Under the pieces are notes generated by a model. The model saw only the letters and a list, made by a program, of their open reading frames with translations. It did not search any database and had not been told where the DNA came from. Positions 9,690 to 23,200 of a stretch of 64,000 nucleotides of DNA are shown piece by piece. Where the stretch lies: assembly GCF_000151315.2 (NCBI RefSeq), contig NW_011887299.1:1140885-1204884 (forward strand). The letters run 5' to 3'. A program made the position numbers and the translations under genes. How positions within the stretch are numbered: position 1 is the stretch's first letter; each line of letters begins with the position of its first letter. This DNA is from Capsaspora owczarzaki ATCC 30864 (lineage: Eukaryota > Opisthokonta > Filasterea).

Positions 9690-12600
9690 TTGAGCAGCTA
9701 GTCTCTACACACTCGCACATGTTGGGTGCGGACGTTCACCGGGAGCTGCAGTTCCGAGAATTGAATTCAGCTGAGCTGACGTTGTTTCAGTGAATCTGAG
9801 CGTCACCATTTTTGTACAGAGCCTGCGAAAGTCACAAGAACTTTATGAGCAGCAATAAATAAGCATGGTACAACTACAACAAGCGCATACGTCGGTGAAC
9901 AAACACAATGAAGATGAACAGACACGACAACAAACTCTTCGAATTTGCAATCCACCGTAGCGCAAAGGGCGATACTCGGATCACAGTGCGATTTGAGGCA
10001 TAGAGTCGCATAGTGCGACGAGATCGATCTTTAAAATGACTTGGCGGGAGCTCCAAAATGTCGCAAAAACTTGAATCGGGATTCTTGAATCTGCACAACA
10101 ACAAACACAACAACAACGAGCACAACACCCATTCAGACAGTCCGCCTCCGGCAGACGCCTTTTTCCCCCACCGTCGAAGAATTCCGTTTCATGATTGAAA
10201 TATAAAAGTAGAACAAAGAAAGCGAAATGGAAGCGAGAAAAAAAAAAGCGCCAGAGTTGGAAGTTTCCTTCCAATCATCCCAAAAACCAGAAGGATAGAC
10301 CGAGCACCGTCCAGAATACAAAAAGAACGGAACGACAAACTGCGATTTTCTCTCCTTCTCTGCTGTTTTGCGTCGTGCGCACCACACCTCGATTCTACAT
10401 GAATCCAAGACACTTTGATTGCATGCCACTGACTTCGGTCCGTGAAAACTCGAACTGTTACGTCCTCATTCGCCACGAACGTCCGCCACACGCAACTGAC
10501 GTCCCCAGCTCATTCAAAATACAAGGACAAGCCTTTCATGCCCATAAAGCGATGGAGCACAACTCCATCCTTTGGCGGAAGCACGCTTTGAACGAGAGGA
10601 TGTTCAGTTGCGCGTGCTTGGCTCACATCTTGCCGCACTTCCAGCAAACCGCCACCTTTGCCACCAACAGGTTGGAGCGCGGTGATATTCCGGTGGAAGT
10701 GCCACAAAGTAAAACAGAAGACAGTTCGAAAAACCAAGAGTACAGACGGTTCCTGCGCGCTGCATTGGCGCCACCATCCTCGACTCGTCCGGCTCACCAA
10801 CTGGCACAATCCAGCGTCAAACCCGCTCGTCCTACTTGGTGCAGACTGCTGCTTTGAATTTTGTTGAGCTGCTTTCACAGCACAACAGCTGAATGCTTCC
10901 TTCGCTGCTTTCCACAACGTCCCTCCCCCTTCCTCCAAACAAGCGACAATCTGCCCTCGCTCATTCCGACCCTGACACTGCCTTGCCGCCTGGAGGTTGG
11001 TTTCAGAGGTAGAAAAGATCAAGGTTGCATCTGAACGAAGCAATCTCGGTCATAAAAATCAAAGGAGCCAAAAACGAATGCTGCACAAATTGGCAGCATC
11101 GGCAAAAATCATCACTCGTCAAAGACGTCGAGCAACGGTGACTGCTCCGAGCACTGCATCGTTGCAGGTTGCATCGTCGAAACCAACCGTAAATACAACG
11201 CAAAACCTGCTTCTGAGTACAGCGCCAAAGTTGTCACCAGCAACGAACGTCGTGAGTTCTTTGTGCTTCAGCTCAACCTTGCAACCCAAAGCAGCCGATC
11301 GCAGTTCAGCACGCCATGGTAAGTTGTCAGGGGCAAGCGTATCGTCAGGCTGAAATAAATATCAGAACAAAAAAACGAAGAAGAATGCGACAAAGGGCCT
11401 GCTGTGGAAAAAAAGTACAGCAAAAAAGCTCCATCACCATCTTAGGGTTAGATTGGACACTCGCTGACGGCAAAAACACTCATACTCTTCCGCTCGAAAG
11501 AGTGCCAAAAAGCACTCCTGACAGCAAGGGTACGAGAAAAGCCAGCCAACTGACAGTGCCAATGCATTGGCAGGGCAGGCCGGCAAAAGGCAGTGTCGAG
11601 GTGCGGGCATGTGCAGCTGCGAGGTATCACGCAGAAAGGATGTTTGTGAAAGGAATCTCTGAGGGACGCCGGGTTGTTGGGAGGGCAGGGGAAAGGGAAA
11701 ATTCGAATCAAGAGCCCAAAGCACCAAAGTGGGTCAAAAAATGCTGGAAAGTGTCGCATGAATGAACTCGACAAACAAAAACCAGTTTGTTTGACTGATG
11801 AGCAGTGAATCTTGCAGCGTGATGATACCAAAGTGGTGAGCTTTCGCAACGAATCACGACCGCAAAAATACGAAGATGACGAGTCGCTTTTCTGGAAGGA
11901 CAAACCTCCTGTTTTTCTCTCGCTCTCAAACTTGCCTCCCCACCAAAAAAGCAGCATCCAGTGTGTTTTTGGATTGCACGTGAAAAAGCAAGATAAAGTC
12001 GCAGCAACAGTCCAGCAGCGGAGTGTCGTTCTCGTCTGATTCCACACCGTTTCCGGTTTGCAAAAAATGCATCCGTACTCGAGTGGAAATCTCTGGGATG
12101 ACTGGCATCTCTCGTGCTTCTGATTGGATGGCGATCACACAACTTTTGGCAGCAACTCCTTCGAGGAAGGCGTTCCCGTGTCAAAGTTGTGTGCAAGCGG
12201 TAAACCAACTTGAATCGCTCTCTGGCGGCCTGCTGCACCGTGCGGATCTGCATCAATGAGTCGAGCATCCGACTTTTCCAGCGCGAAACTAAAAAAGTCC
12301 AGATTTTCCCTCAAATCACCAGCGAGATCCGCAGGTACTTGACGCAGGCGGGATCAGTTTCTGCGTAGCGGCACAAAGAGCAGCGACCTGATCCAAAATG
12401 TGATTGATCTTTCCGTCGCGTTCGTATCCCGCCCAGGAGTGGAAAAGGCAATGCTGCGACACATCAGTATCTCTGATGCCTCTTGGCTCATAGTCCTGGG
12501 AAGTGTGAGCGATTTATGTCACCAGAACGAGTTTTGGCGCCAAAAAAACCAGCTCAAATCCCAGCCCAAAGTGAACTTGCTCCAGGCGGCGATAGAAGGA

Positions 12601-12985
12601 ACAGACGGAGCCCCCAAAATGCGGCGAATCCAGCACTGAATCCTGGAAAGCACGCACTCTCGAGCGCAACGCTTGCTTGTGTGCCACAGTGCACGCGTTG
12701 GAGTCTGTTTGTCAGAGCAGAGAAAGTGAGTTGGTTTTTTGGCGGGAAAACACAGTGTTCTGCTTCTCAACGCTTTGCTCTGCCTGCTGCTTTCGCTCCA
12801 ACAGCACCAGACAAGACCAAGTTCTACACAATACATGGAACGACGAGATGCCACTTCCCCCTCTCCCAAGCTCCAACAAACAAAAACAATGGCTTTTACT
12901 CTTCAAAAACGAAGACTGAGCAATCGACTATTCCCAAAAAGACACCTATTCCAGCATGAATCGTGCTATAGAAGCATAGGCAGCC
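9690..12985. other. 3.3-kb region without an assignable gene
   Basis: Open frames occur on both strands, but none shows a recognisable family or a consistent exon chain. The best candidate is a plus-strand exon at about 11168-11322 in the frame reading CIVETNRKYNAKPASEYSA, with balanced composition, C-rich third positions, an acceptor-like ttgcag before it and gtaagt after it; I could not join it to a neighbour. A minus-strand stretch at about 12270-12160 and a long plus-strand frame at 10399-10857 are weaker. The region may hold a fast-evolving or lineage-specific gene, a decayed gene, or non-coding RNA. Confidence 0.35.
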
Positions 12986-14182
12986 TCAATCCAGCAAGAT
13001 GATCTGCTCGGATCCGGGATACTCGGGAAGGCGGAGATGGTATCGCTCGGCAATGCCTGGAGGCACAAACCGACCGCCCAAGTAGTGCTGGCGGCCTCGA
13101 AAGTGCACAGCACATGGTTTGGGTGCCGTGAGGGACACGAGAACGTCGGGCTGAAGCTTGGCATACTCCTTGGATTCGTCCGGTCCGGCTTCGACGTCCC
13201 AACCTGCATTTCAAACATCGAGATGAAACAAAAAGGTTCTCAAAGCAGCTGCAAACGTTTCGCAGCAACGCGACTTACCAGATGGAACATCTACAGAACA
13301 CACTCGAGCACCACTGCGAATCATGGATGTGAGCAGTGCATCGAACGGCGCTCGGGGCTCGCCTTTGAAGCCAAATCCGAAAACGGCATCAATCACAAAG
13401 TCGGCTTTGCGCAACGCATCCTCTGTCACCGTTTCGACCACGGGAATACGCATTGCACGCGCTTGAACAAGCAGATTCTGACGGGTGGAGGATTGAGTCG
13501 GCAAGTGAGCAGATGATTCGCCAGAATTCAGTCAGTCGGATGCAATGATTTGACACCAACCTTCATGGGCTGCTTCTCCGTTGGCTTTGGCCAGACAATC
13601 TCGGGAGAATAGCCAAAGAGACGCAAGTGCCTCGCTGCCACAAGTCCATCGCCACCGTTGTTTCCTGACATGAATGGTTGGAACGTGAAAAAGTGCTCAG
13701 TAACTGAGATCCCATCACCTCACAACTACTATCAACTCAGCCCAGTCATTCATAATACCGGCAGACATACCAGGCCCACAAACAATGATAACGCGACCAG
13801 AACTGGATGAAGACGATGAGGACTCGTCGGACTTGGACGTTGCTTGAAGCGGATATGCGCGCGCGCACGCCAACGCGACTGCAAGCCCAGCGAGCTCCAT
13901 CAGCTGCTCTGTTCCAAACCCAAACTCGGGGCTGAACAAATCCAAGTCAAGCTGAGCGGCGTCCTTCTGGGAAAGTGCATCCCACGAGCGCGAGCGCGAT
14001 GGCTGAGCAAATGATGACGCGGACGACATGATGTGTGCGATACGAGGTCGATCCGAAGGTGCTGATGCTAATGCTGTCGAAATTAGAGAGTGAGAGCGAG
14101 CTGTTTGGAGGAACGCGCGGCTGAAAGGAAGAAGAGCAGGCGAGCGATGGACGAGAATTCGCAGAGTTGCTGCGAAAAGCAT
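12986..14182 (-). CDS. NAXE: NAD(P)H-hydrate epimerase (YjeF N-terminal family)
   Basis: Repairs damaged NAD(P)H by interconverting R- and S-NAD(P)HX, so that the companion dehydratase can act. Four exons, about 14182-13770, 13665-13561, 13483-13279 and 13202-12986, encode a protein of roughly human NAXE length. Family motifs are [13 protein letters not shown], the split [10 protein letters not shown] loop, [10 protein letters not shown] and SVDVPSGWDVE, and the C-terminal [10 protein letters not shown] is conserved. The start at 14182 ([14 protein letters not shown]) gives an arginine-rich, acid-free leader fitting mitochondrial import, as in the human protein; a second start at 14029 or so (MSSASSF) would give a cytosolic form. 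A serine run (SSSSSSSS) sits in a surface loop before the GPGNNGG motif. Confidence 0.93.
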
Positions 14183-14334
14183 ACAAAAACAAAAAAAGAG
14201 ACTGAGAGAATGGACAAATATGGTAAGGCGATTCATCTCCATTGTGCGTGGTATTCAAAGTCAATCACAACATAGAAAACTGCCTGCACTGCCTGCACTC
14301 TGATTTCAACACCATAAAAATGCTCAAATGATGC

Positions 14335-15907
14335 TCAGGTCCGCTTGGGGAAGTTGGGACCGTCCGTGATGGTGCCATTCTCCATTCGCACATATGTCGA
14401 GAACGACAGCTGTGTGGTGGTCTTGCTGGGCTCGGACAGAATGAAAATACGGCCACCGCGATCCCAGCTGCATTGAATTTTCAAAGCAGGAAAGAGTCAG
14501 TCAGCAACAAATCTCGCTCACTAGAATGACAACGACCATGAGTCAGTCAGTGGTACGTACTCGCCGTAACCTCCGTAGCCGCTGTGCCTTCCAAACTGCC
14601 AAAAAGCCAAGCCAAGTGTTCGTTTGTTTGTTGTAAGGGTGAGCGATGCGCCCAATTCCACCTGCAACCCCTTCTCCCCCCGCCCCCAACTAGCCGCTAC
14701 TACTCACACAAAGCGTCAAGGTCTGCAACGGGCAGCAAAAGCTCTCGCCGTGATCATGACCGACACTCGTGAGTTGCACATCGCCTCGATCCAAGAACGC
14801 CTGGAAAATGCCAAGATCCTCGTCCTGAGGAGTGATTCCGTCGTCATTCATTCCAATGCATTTTTCGGGCGAGTAGACGGCGTCGTATTGCACTCTGGAT
14901 GAACCAGCAGGCCAAGAAATGAGAGAGAAAACAACAAATAAAGTCAGCTCCGTCAACATTTGTCCAAAACACAGCACTGTTCAAGGCCGGCCGTACAGAG
15001 GAATATGGAAGAACGCCATGGAAGGAAGCACCCGACCAACCAGCGCTTCCAGAGATGCAGACGTGTTGCGATACCAAGCGACTTGCGGCAAGGTAATGAC
15101 TTCGTCAATGGAGCCACCGCCGCTGTCCAAAAAGAAAATCCACGAGGCCACCTACGCACCAAAATCAAGCACGATGACGCCACTGTTAATATACAAAGAT
15201 CAAAACAGCAATCACAACGATTGAAACGACCCACAACGCTACCTGATCAGAGTCGCTGGCGAGCAACGGCAGGTAGTAGTTGCTCGTTCCTGGCAGACCC
15301 TCGGGGCCAAACTGCGAGTACGACAACTCAAAGGACGTGTCAAACTCCATCAGCGCAGCGCGCGAGCCGTTCACTCCGCTGGCGAGATCGTCGTGGTTGC
15401 CAAAGATGATTGCCCACGGAATTCCCATAACCTGGCATTCCCGGACAACCTGCGCCCAGTACGCCGTGGCATTATCCGCAACGTTGTTTCCCGTGATTTG
15501 GTCTCCGCTAAACACAACCAGGTCTGGTCGCTCCCGCTCGAGCACGTTTCGCATAACGCGGCTCGAATTGGTGTCTTGCACGGGGCCCCAGGTGACGTCC
15601 TCGCCCTCGCCAAAGTGCCTGCCGACCAAATGTTCAATATCAGTGCAAATGTACCAAAAGGCATCCCATCGACCCATCACATGTTCTGCCAGCCAATGCA
15701 AATCCGCAGCAGCAGCAGCAGCTGCACGTACAGGTCGGCAAATTGGCAAATTTTAAAGCTCCCGTCCGCGTGGAAGCGCAGCGGTGGTTTCGCGCCAGTA
15801 GTCAGTCCGCCTGCGTGTGCCAAGGGTGCGAGAGTGGCCAGCATGACTACTACTGCCAAGAGCTGCGCGAGAAGGACCGCTCTGAGACGACGACGCTCGC
15901 CCAGCAT
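14335..15907 (-). CDS. Secreted calcineurin-like metallophosphoesterase (Dcr2/PAP29-like)
   Basis: Begins with a cleavable signal peptide (LLAQLLAVVVMLATLAPLAHA) and carries the metallophosphatase ligand set in order: QFADLH-type D-x-H split by an intron, SGDQI, GNHDD, FFHIPLY and GHDHG. It belongs to the branch containing plant purple acid phosphatase 16/29 and yeast Dcr2/Sia1, predicted to be phosphatases or phosphodiesterases of the secretory pathway or cell exterior. At least seven exons are needed, including pieces at 15907-15745, 15617-15245 (the largest), about 15130-15000, 14890-14720 and the last exon ending RMENGTITDG...FPKRT before the stop at 14335. Exact internal boundaries were not all resolved. 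Confidence 0.85.
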
Positions 15908-16084
15908 TTTGCCTGAAATACGCTCAATGCCAAGAAATGACAACAAAATTCAGACTGGCTCAGATTACAATTTGGATTTCTTATTTTGTGATGCTTTTCA
16001 CCATTCATCAATCAATATCAAAGCTCGACACATTCGGATTGCATGAATGCAACGCCAGTCAACTTTTTTTTTTCTTTGTCTTGG

Positions 16085-18763
16085 ATGATGATGATGCAGT
16101 TTGGCTGGACTTGCATTACGATTGCCGTCGCAGCACTCGTCGTTGCCCCGACTGCGCGTGCGCTCACCTGCGAGGACGCCGCGCTGCGCAACCTTCCGTT
16201 CTGCAACCCGAATCTCGCGTGGGAGCAGCGCGCTGACGATCTCGTCGGTCGCCTCACTCTTCAGGTGTGGATGATGCTTGAAATCGGAGTTCGGAGAAAC
16301 GCTGCAAATTTGGGGGTGCTGCTGCTGCAAAGAGTTACTCCGGGGTTCTCAATGGCATTGAGTACCGAAAGTCGGACCAATTGTTATCATGACAGTGGAC
16401 TTTTGAGTGGACTTTTGAAAAAGCCGAAATCTTCCAACGAGCAGGACTGTGCTGTGGTGCTGCTGCATGTGGTTGTCTCACAACTGTGGCTGCGAATGCG
16501 CAAATTTGGAAATGCAAACAGGAAAAGATCAGCCAGTTTGGAACCACTGCGCCCGGCGTTGCGCGACTCGGGGTGAATGCGTACGAGTGGTGGAGCGAGG
16601 CGCTGCATGGCGTTGCTGAATCACCAGGCGTGAACTTTACCGGCAACACGCCCGTTTCCACCTGCTTTCCTCAGATTATTGGTAACAACTGCTCGTCGCT
16701 CAGTCGTGATTTCGAGAACCCCGAAACCCTCACTCTTGTCAACTGCTCTCTTTCATCTTGTTTCCCTTTCGCCATGCTAAGGCGTTGGCGCCACGTTCAA
16801 TTTGGACAGCGTCGCCGCAATGGCGCAAGTCATCTCCACCGAGGCCCGTGCGTTTGCCAACGCTGGACATGCGGGCTTGACGTACTTTACCCCAAACATT
16901 AACATTTTCCGTGATCCGCGCTGGGGTCGCGGGCAGGAAACGCCCGGCGAAGACCCGTACCTGACCTCGCGCTACGTGGAGACGCTGGTGCAGAATCTCC
17001 AGAACGGCGAAGATGCGCGCTACCTCAAGGTCGTCGCCACGTGCAAGCACTACACGGCGTACGACATGGAGGACTGGGGAGGCATTGATCGCTTCCATTT
17101 CAACGCCGTCGTGAGCGACCAGGATTTGGTGGAGACGTTCATGCCGCCGTTCGAGGCGTGCGTCCGGGTTGGAAAGGGGGCCAGTCTGATGTGCAGCTAC
17201 AATGCGGTGAATGGCATTCCCAGCTGCGCCGACGACTTTATCAACAATGAGATTGCTCGAGAGCAGTGGGGCTTTGACGGCTACATTGTGTCGGATTGCG
17301 GCGCGATCGACTGCATCCAGTACACGCACAACTACACCAACACGACGCAAGCTACCTGTGCTGCCGGCATCCAAGGCGGTTGCGATCTGGACTGTGGCGA
17401 CTTTTACCAGTCGCATCTGATGGACGCGATCGGCAACGCTACGCTGCACGAAGCCGACCTGGACTTTTCCCTGCGACGTCTCTTTGGCCACCGCATCCGC
17501 CTGGGCGAGTTTGATGCGGCCAGCATCCAGCCCTACCGCCAGATTCCAGTCTCGGCCATCAACTCGCAGGAGCATCAGGAGCTCGCCCTTCAAATCGCGC
17601 GAGAGTCAATCGTGCTGCTCGGCAACGACAACAACACCCTGCCTTTCAGCTTGGCCACCGTTCGCAAGCTCGCCATCATTGGACCGAACGCCGACGATGC
17701 CGAGACGCTGCTGGGAAACTACTATGGCGATGCGCCGTATCTCATCACTCCGCTCAAGGGCTTTCAGCAGCTCGATCCGACCCTGTCCATCACGTTCGTC
17801 AAGGGCTGCGACGTCAATTCGACCGACACGTCTGGCTTTGTGGCGGCTGCGGCAGCGGCAAAGGCGGCCGACGCCACCATTGTTGTGGTCGGCCTCAACC
17901 AAACGGTCGAGTCGGAAAATCTCGATCGCACAACGCTCGTCCTCCCAGGCGTCCAGGCCGAGCTCATCCTGGCCCTGACTGCGGCCGCGCGGGGACCGGT
18001 TATTCTTGTCGTCATGTCCGGCAGTCCCATCGACCTCAGCAACGTCATTCATCCGGTTCGGGCCGCCCTCTGGATTGGCTACCCTGGCCAAGCTGGCGGC
18101 CGGGCGCTGGCCGAGGCGGTGTTTGGCGTCTTCTCCCCTGCCGGTCGCCTGCCCTTCACCGTCTACCCCGCAGACTACGTCAACCAGTTGCCAATGACCA
18201 ACATGGACATGCGCGCGGGTCCGGGCCGAACCTATCGCTTTTACACGGGCACCCCTCTGTTTGAGTTTGGCCACGGTTTGAGCTACAGCACGTTCCAGTA
18301 CACGTGGTCCAACAGCAGCAGCAGCAGCAGCAGCAGCGCCACGAGCCAACACTCGCTGTCGACGGCTGCTCTGGCTGCGCAACACCTCGCGGCGCGTGCG
18401 CCTGTCGAAGCCGTGTCCTTCCGTGTGCTTGTGCAAAACACTGGCAAGATGGCTTCGGATGATGTCGTGCTGGCCTTTGCGTCATTCAACGCCTCGTCCA
18501 TCATCGACCAGAGCTCGAGCCAGTTCGCCTCACCTCCCATTCGATCGCTCGTCGGCTTCCGACGCATTCATCTTGCCCCAGGCGCCTCGCAGGAGATCTT
18601 TTTCGCAGTGACCTCCAGCCAACTCGCCCAGGTCGACTCCACTGGAGCGCAGACTCTTGTTCCTTCCCGGCTTCAAGTGGCGTTCGGATCGGATGCGCGT
18701 CTGGTGGCAGAGATTCAGCTGGTTGGAGAGCCGGTTTCCCTCTCTGCTCCGCTTCGCCGCTAA
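16085..18763 (+). CDS. Secreted GH3 beta-xylosidase / beta-glucosidase
   Basis: Three exons (16085-16264, 16522-16681, 16782-18763) join in phase to 773 aa. The N-terminus is a signal peptide ending ...VVAPTARA before LTCED. The N-terminal GH3 barrel contains PRWGRGQETPGEDP, KHYTAYD and the nucleophile motif GYIVSDCGAID, with Asp of SDCGAI as catalytic nucleophile. The second GH3 domain and a C-terminal fibronectin-III-like domain (YRFYTGTPLFEFGHGLSYS) follow. The SDCGAI motif and cysteine pairs resemble plant BXL and fungal Bxl1 beta-xylosidases, so xylan- or arabinan-derived oligosaccharides are likely substrates, by family knowledge only. A TCC/AGC-type serine run at 18315-18340 is a poly-Ser linker. 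Another in-frame start at 16043 would lengthen the signal region. Confidence 0.93.
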
Positions 18764-18880
18764 TCGACCGCGGTCTTTCTCCACCCGTTTTGTTTTGAGA
18801 TCTTTGCAGCTTGTGTGCTTGCATTCATGCACCTGTCGTGTCTCGTGTACTTGCTCAGTCCCCCAAAATTGTTACCAATC

Positions 18881-20145
18881 ATGTTTCACCATTTCACTGC
18901 AATTTCCCCTTGCTCTCGGGTTGGTCGCGCATTCGGCTCCATCATCACACGATCGCGCATCCATACATGTGTTGCACCATTGCAGAGTCGCCATGGCCAA
19001 CATGCGCACAGTGGTGATCACCACACCGCGGTCAAGTTGGCCTTCAACCACTACGCGCCGCCAGCCCACCACCAGACCACCACCAACAGCATCAACAACA
19101 ACGTGCCATTGCTCCTCATTCACGGCTTGTATGGATCAAAGCGGAACTGGGCGTCCATTGGAAAGGCCCTCGCGCACGATCCGACAGCACCGCGACATGT
19201 GTTCACGCTCGACCTGCGCAACCACGGCGAAAGTCCTCATTCAGACACAATGAGCTACTCTGCAATGGTATCCGACGTGCTTCGGTTCATGGACGATCGC
19301 GGCGTGTCGCAGCCGCCAGTCATGCTCGGCCACAGCATGGTACGTCGAGTGTTTTATCCAAAGGTGCTCAGAAATTTCTCGGAATTTCTCAGAAAAGAAT
19401 TTCTCATTTGAAAATGGTGATTTTTTGTGTTGCCTGTTTTGTCTTGTTGGTGGTTGCAGGGTGGAAAGGTCGTCATGACTCTCGCAATGGAGCATCCCGA
19501 TCGGATTGCAGCACCCATTATCGCAGACATGGCGCCGTTCGATTTCTTGGCGCTGCCCGAAGTTTCAGAGCTGCGAGCAATCGTTGCCGCCATGCAGAAA
19601 GTGGATTTGGCTCAAGCGACATCTCCGAGCGAGGTGGAGGATCAGCTGAAGCCAACAATTCCTGTAAGCATGTTTGTTTTCATTCATCTTGCTGCATGTC
19701 CAGCATGTAGTGATTTGCTCAGCCATACTGTGCAACACGTTGTCCATATGACGACTCACCATTCTCACCTCTTTGCCAGAACACTGCCGTCCGCAAGTTC
19801 ATAATGACCAATCTGGCTCCAACGCACTCGGAGCATGGCCCCCGCTTCCGGTGGCTCGCCAACATCGATGTGATTGCGCGAGATTTCCCACAGTTGGCTG
19901 CCTTCCCGCATGCGCCTGGACTCATATACGACGGACGCGCGTACTTCCTCGCCGGCTCAAAAGCGCGCTACGTGACCTTGCCCGCTGCAATCGATGCCAT
20001 CCACGATCTCTTTCCCAATAACACCATTGAATATCTGGACGCCGGCCACTGGCTGCACGCCGAAGCCACCACGGCCTTTCTGGCCAAAGTGCGCGGGTAT
20101 CTGAGCGCGGTCGATGCTCGCGAAAAGTCAACCCTATCGTTTTGA
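18881..20145 (+). CDS. ABHD11: Mitochondrial alpha/beta hydrolase ABHD11
   Basis: Three exons (18881-19339, 19460-19663, 19780-20145) give 342 aa. The leader MFHHFTAISPCSRVGRAFGS is rich in Arg and His and free of acids, fitting mitochondrial import. The fold shows LLLIHGLYGSKRNW (oxyanion HG), DLRNHGESPHS, the nucleophile elbow GHSMGG and the catalytic histidine in AGHWLHAE. The first intron falls inside the nucleophile elbow (GHSM|GGK). In animals ABHD11 protects lipoylated 2-oxoglutarate dehydrogenase and may hydrolyse lipids. The start was chosen because it begins the targeting leader; an in-frame ATG at 18815 would add a hydrophobic stretch. Confidence 0.92.
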
Positions 20146-20297
20146 TTTTTGTCGCTCTACTTTGATCATGCTCCTTGATCGTGCTGTTGTTGTTTCTTCT
20201 TTTGCTTGTACATTGATTGGATTTTCTTTTTTTTTCCAGATTTAGAACTTGTCATTTTTTTGTTTTCATTTTTTCGTTTCAAAAAAACACGCACAAA

Positions 20298-23200
20298 ATG
20301 CCGCAACTTTCGCGCGGCATGGCCGGCCGTCGCACCGGCGTTCCCGAGAAGCAGAACGTTCGCAAGGTATCGTGAAATGAGAACGATCACGGCGTGAGAA
20401 GCGGGTTGTAGGGAAAAAGAGGACAACAAGAAAAGGGAAATGAAATGAGAAAATGCGCGCGAGATTCGATTTTTTTAAACCTTCGAATTTGCGCGCCAAA
20501 AAAAAAAAAAAAAAAAAAATTAAAAAATCCTTTTAGCTCAAATTCAACTGCTTTGGTTTCGTTGCGCACGTCTCGAAACTCACCTTGGTCGCTGTTGTGA
20601 ATGTGCATTGTGTGTGTGTGTGTGCTTGTGGAATACGGTCGTGGGTGGACTGCTGAATGCGTGTGTGCGTCGCTACTGCGCGTCAGAACGCGGATGGACT
20701 CGAGGACGTTGGCGACTTTTTCGATTCCGACAGCGACGGGGACGACTTTGGCGGCGACCGTCACGGACGAACGCCTGGCTCTGTGCATCGCCGTCGCATG
20801 TCAGTGGCGCCGGCATCCACAGCGGCAGGTGCAGCGACGCCCAAGCCCAACCAGAGCAAGAGCGCAATGGCCGTTGCAGGTACAGCTCAAGGACCAACTC
20901 GCCCACCACCACTCGACACGCGACTCACTTTTGCACTGATGGACATGCATGACGATGGATGATGTTGGTGATGATGGGTGAAACAGCGCCGCGATCGACG
21001 GCAAAAACTCCCAAGACTGCATCCAAGACGTCGTCTCAGACTGAAACAAAGGTACTTTCCTACAACTGCTCAACTCCCGACCACTACTCCTGTTGCTGCA
21101 ATACTCAACTTGCATATCTTGTGTTTTGGTGGGTTGGGACGCTGGGGTTTGAACAGAACGCACCAGCACATGCAGACGCCATTCGACGCCGACTCGACTT
21201 TTCGGGCGATGAGGACGTCGAGCCTCCAAAGACACCAAAGACACCTGCGGCAGCAAATAAGGGAGCATCGCGTATGCCTGTCGCTCCTGCCTCTCCTGCC
21301 AATAAGTTAGCCTCGCCGGCAAAGCAGGTGGTCGCTACAAAGCCAGCAGCTCCCGCCAGTGTTTTGTCACCCACACGACCGGCTCAGCGACCCTTGATGA
21401 CCAGCAGCACCACCAATGATGCTGATAACGACGACGATGATGATGATGATTATGGTAGAGAAACCAACTACAAACCAAAGTCTGCTCGTGCGTTGGGGTT
21501 TGGCACGGCCGACGAGACGCCTTCACCAGATGCCGGAGATGACGACAATTATGGCGGATTTGGCACCTTTTCGCTTGGAGGCAAGCAGGCCAAAGCCAAA
21601 TCCTCGGCTCCGACCAAAGCGCTCCAGACAGGCAAGCCGCAGCCTCCTGCTGCATCCGTGACGCTGGCAAAGCCGCCAGCCAAAAAGCCCGCCAAACAAG
21701 ACCAGGCTCTCGTCGACATGTCGAGTGACTCGGAGATGGATCCCGCTTCTGCAGCACCGTCCAAGCTCACAGGAAGACGGACGCTTCCAGTCTCGGCGCG
21801 ATCTGGCAAGGAAACAGCCGACTCTGCTTCTTCCCCAGCAACCTCGCCACCACCCGCAAAATCTAAAACCAACGCAAAAGCTGTTGGCAAGTCCCAAGCA
21901 GCTGCTTCTGCAAAGGAGACCGCCAAGCCGAGTGGGAAATCCTCGTCCAAGGTCACCAAAAAAGCGGAGGATGATTTGCCTCCAGCATCCAACATGGCTC
22001 GAAAGGGCAAAGCCGCTGCGACAGCACCGATGGACGTGGATGACGACGGAGACTTTGTCGAAGAGAGCGCAGCCGCTTCTCGCAAGCCCGCTGCTGCAAC
22101 CAGCGGCAAAGGCAAAAAGCAGCCACCGGCCTCGAAATCGGCTGAACCATCTGCTGTCGCAAAGCCACAAAAGCGTGCCGCGCCCTCTGGTAAGATGGCA
22201 CTGAACGAGGGGTGCCAGCCACCATTGAGTCTCACTTGCTGTCGCGGTTGACATTAACACAGAGCCAGAACGACCCGTCAAGCGGAGCCGCCAGATAGAA
22301 GAAGAGAGCAGTGCAGAGTCTCATGGTACGAGGGCTGGCTTTTTTTTTTGTTGTCGTAGATTAAGTCACCTCGTCTCGTTTCATTTGACTCACCTGGCTT
22401 GAACTTTTCGCCGCACACAGACGAAGGTCGAAAGAGTGGCCGAGTTCGAGCTCAGCCCGCAGAGTGGTGGAAGAGTGGTTCAGGTAAACGTCCTCAACGG
22501 CAGCTTCAACCTGTGTTACAGCGCCAACTCATGTTAATGTTTTCTGCGAATTCTCGTGCTGAACAGGTGCTGCAGTCAAAGAAATCCAGCGCAACGAGAG
22601 CCCAGCCAAAGCTGCACCCAGCCGAAAGCCCCCCGCGGCGACCAAGACAACCAAGGCGAAAGCCGCGGCCAGCAAAGTTGCATCACCACAACAAAAGACC
22701 AAAGAGGCGTCGCCAGCGCCCAAAGCCAAAGCAGATTCGCCTCAAATGCCAAAGCCGGTACCAGCCCAAAAAGCCAAAGCGGCGACACCTCAGAAACCCA
22801 AACCTGCCGCTCGTGTCGCTGCCCAGCCTGAGCACGTCGAGCCACGCGCCAGTCCCAAGGGCAAGACTCGCGGTGGTAGCAAAGCTGAAGCCAAGCCGCC
22901 AGCGGCCGCCGCCGCTTCTCCCAAGAAAGCCGTCCAAAAACCGGCCGCGCCTCGCAGTCCTGAGCGCACTGCCCGCGGCAAATCGCGAGAATCCCGCTTT
23001 GAGCCGGAGGATGCCGAGGACGAGGGCGAAGAAGGAGACGAGCATGCAGTCACCGAGGTGGACGGCTACGCGCCGCATTTGCTGCAGCAACGCGTGTTCT
23101 TTGACCTGCTCAAACTCCGGCCGAACGCGTCTAAAGTTGCCTATACCAAGGTGGCCGAGCGTGAGCGACCAGAAACGCAGTCGCAAGTTGCCATCACCGA

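Noticed and set aside
11443-11452. Telomere-like ttagggttag
   Set aside because: Only about one and a half units, inside ordinary unique sequence; chance occurrence is the best explanation.
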